From CAINVV01 sp964506325 (GTDB lineage: Bacteria; Bacteroidota; Bacteroidia; Bacteroidales; Prolixibacteraceae), in NCBI GenBank assembly GCA_964506325.1, contig CAZDLO010000001.1, positions 62,001 through 126,000 of the forward strand: DNA of 64,000 nucleotides, written 5' to 3'. Below the pieces are notes generated by a model, which did no database searches, had not been told where the DNA came from, and was given only the letters and a program-made list of their open reading frames with translations. This document shows, piece after piece, positions 62,871 through 64,000 of this stretch. A program made the translations under genes and the position numbers. Position 1 is the stretch's first letter; each line of letters opens with the position of its first letter.

Positions 62871-63326
62871 GGTACATGGATTATGTGTTCCTTCATACCA
62901 TTGCAAGTTAGCAAAATCATGAAAATATATAGGGTTATGGATGCTGTCACGGTTCCATCTCCAATGAACGGCACACTGCCGTAAATGTTAATGAACTTTT
63001 GAGAACAATTTCCATTCTATCTGATCCGAAGTTTATCAGTCGGGTAGCATAATGAAGCCCGCGTCACCCTGATCATCTCCATGCAGAATGTGCAAAAGGC
63101 AAAAGAGTAACCTGCTGATTGAATATTGCCTCCCAATATTGTTTATCACGCTCCTGTTTAGGCTGGAACTCCGGACCATCGTGTCTGAAAAGCGGTACAG
63201 ATTCATAATATATTGAACCATCACTGTCCTGAATTTTTTTTTCTTCGCTGGTTTTGAAGCTTAAACCAGAGTATTATCTTTATGGTATGAAATCGCTTTG
63301 AACGTAAACAACTAAATAATCAGATT
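62871..63326. other. Divergent intergenic region
   Basis: About 455 bases between the DUF1080 gene and the isomerase gene. A near-match to the -7 element (TATCTTTA, 63275-63282) with a TTG at 63254-63256 (18 bases away) may drive the isomerase. A 62-codon frame on the minus strand at 63036-63224 has no supporting feature. I see nothing else. Confidence 0.45.
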
Positions 63327-64000
63327 ATGCAAAAAAGAAGAGAGTTTTTAAAGATCTCAGCTATCGGATCAGTAGGCATGATGCTGCTCGGTGCAGCAGG
63401 ATGTAACACTCCAGCAGCTGCAGACAGAAAGAGTTTTGGTGTAGGCTTACAGCTTTATACACTCAGGGATGCCATGGCTGCAGATGCGCTGGGTACGTTG
63501 AAGAAAATCTCGGAAATAGGCTATAAAAACATGGAGCTGGCAGGTTATTCAGAGGGTAAGTTCTATGGCTATTCTCCGGCAGAATTCAAGAAGATAATTG
63601 GTGACCTGGGAATGGTTTCCCTCAGTAGCCACACTCAGGTTGAATCGGCCAGCATTACCATGGATAAAGCTAAATTAATGGCAGATGCACATGCGGAACT
63701 TGGTGTCAAATATTGCATCAAACCCTGGATTGAAGAGGTGGACCGTAATATCGAGGCTTACAAGAAGAATATTGCAGACTGCAACGAGGTGGCTAAAATT
63801 ACGAAGTCAGTTGGAATTCAGTTTGGATATCACAATCACAATTTTGAATTCGTCAATATCAATGGCGTTGTCCCTTACTATGATATCTTTCTGAAGGAAA
63901 TGGATGCAGACCTGATAACCATGGAACTTGACCTCTTCTGGGCTTCTAAGGCAGGCCAGGATCCGGTTGACATGTTCAACAAATACCCCGGCAGATTCCA
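63327..64000 (+). CDS. Tat-type sugar phosphate isomerase/epimerase (5' part, runs off the window)
   Basis: The first 224 codons of a gene that continues past base 64000. The N-terminus MQKRREFLKISAIGSVGMMLLGAAGC has a twin-arginine motif and a Cys-containing lipobox-like end, so export and possibly lipidation are likely. The body is a xylose-isomerase-like TIM barrel: FGVGLQLYTLRDAM, ISEIGYKNMELAGYSEGKFYG, LGVKYCIKPWI and FGYHNHNFEF, with metal-ligand-type Glu and His. Proteins of this type process sugars or keto-sugars, and several pair with DUF1080 hydrolases, as here. Confidence 0.88.
   Translation, partial: MQKRREFLKISAIGSVGMMLLGAAGCNTPAAADRKSFGVGLQLYTLRDAMAADALGTLKKISEIGYKNMELAGYSEGKFYGYSPAEFKKIIGDLGMVSLSSHTQVESASITMDKAKLMADAHAELGVKYCIKPWIEEVDRNIEAYKKNIADCNEVAKITKSVGIQFGYHNHNFEFVNINGVVPYYDIFLKEMDADLITMELDLFWASKAGQDPVDMFNKYPGRF

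Noticed and set aside
63685..63894. 69-codon frame on the plus strand near the right edge
   Set aside because: It is out of frame with the true isomerase gene that starts at 63327 and is open to the edge of the window.
1..64000. CRISPR array, phage or transposon
   Set aside because: No regularly spaced direct repeats, no integrase, transposase or phage structural gene and no terminal inverted repeats were found.

Overview
The window is a chromosomal segment of a Bacteroidota bacterium, most likely in or near the Bacteroidales/Marinilabiliales (order inferred). The signs are: genes start without Shine-Dalgarno sequences, several genes are preceded by the Bacteroidota -7 promoter element TAnnTTTG, and the gene content is typical of the phylum (DUF4982-type GH2 enzymes, phosphate-selective-type porin, LytS/LytTR pair, S9 peptidases, DUF5020 channel, DUF1080 protein). 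There is one tRNA, tRNA-Val(GAC). No insertion sequence, integrase, phage gene, CRISPR array or rRNA is visible.

Layout. (1) 1-3.4 kb: 3' end of a Tsx-like outer-membrane channel followed by an NCS2 purine permease, the tRNA, and an old-yellow-enzyme oxidoreductase. (2) 3.4-24.7 kb: a largely minus-strand carbohydrate-degradation block. It holds two PQQ-type beta-propellers, a plus-strand three-domain SGNH/alpha-beta/SGNH esterase, a b-type cytochrome, an unassigned helical secreted protein, a Gate-domain membrane protein, GH35, GH95-like, CE7, GH88/105, a GH20/GH67-like TIM barrel of unknown activity, and GH29. Side-chain-removing enzymes (fucose, galactose, acetyl, unsaturated uronate) dominate, as expected for a plant or algal pectin-like or other branched heteroglycan. 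No SusC/SusD pair lies in the window. (3) 24.8-29.7 kb: a plus-strand run of a DoxX/Tat-like/aldo-keto-reductase-like fusion, a trypsin-like protease, an HTH-cupin regulator and an acyl-CoA synthetase whose gene is interrupted by an in-frame TAA. (4) 29.7-37.1 kb: a second minus-strand glycan cluster with two tandem GH2 enzymes, a Tat-exported FAD oxidoreductase and a BNR sialidase-like protein.

(5) 37.4-44.0 kb: a TolC-MacA-MacB efflux system followed by a LytS-type histidine kinase and LytTR response regulator. (6) 44.4-48.7 kb: two soluble multi-PAS histidine kinases, convergent. (7) 48.9-53.1 kb: a porin, a pentapeptide-repeat protein, a 780-bp gene-free stretch with nested inverted repeats, a TPR protein and a small secreted protein. 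(8) 53.7-62.1 kb: two S9 prolyl-oligopeptidase-like peptidases flanking a beta-propeller/helical-toroid protein, then a membrane-anchored formylglycine-generating-type enzyme with both active-site cysteines. (9) 62.1 kb-end: a DUF1080 protein divergent from a Tat-type sugar-phosphate isomerase/epimerase that runs off the window, a pairing that suggests 3-keto-sugar processing.

Taken together the segment describes a glycan-foraging, envelope-rich bacterium: exported hydrolases trim branched polysaccharides, peptidases and efflux pumps act in the envelope, and sensor kinases respond to envelope or metabolic signals. All functional calls are from sequence reading alone; no database search was run.
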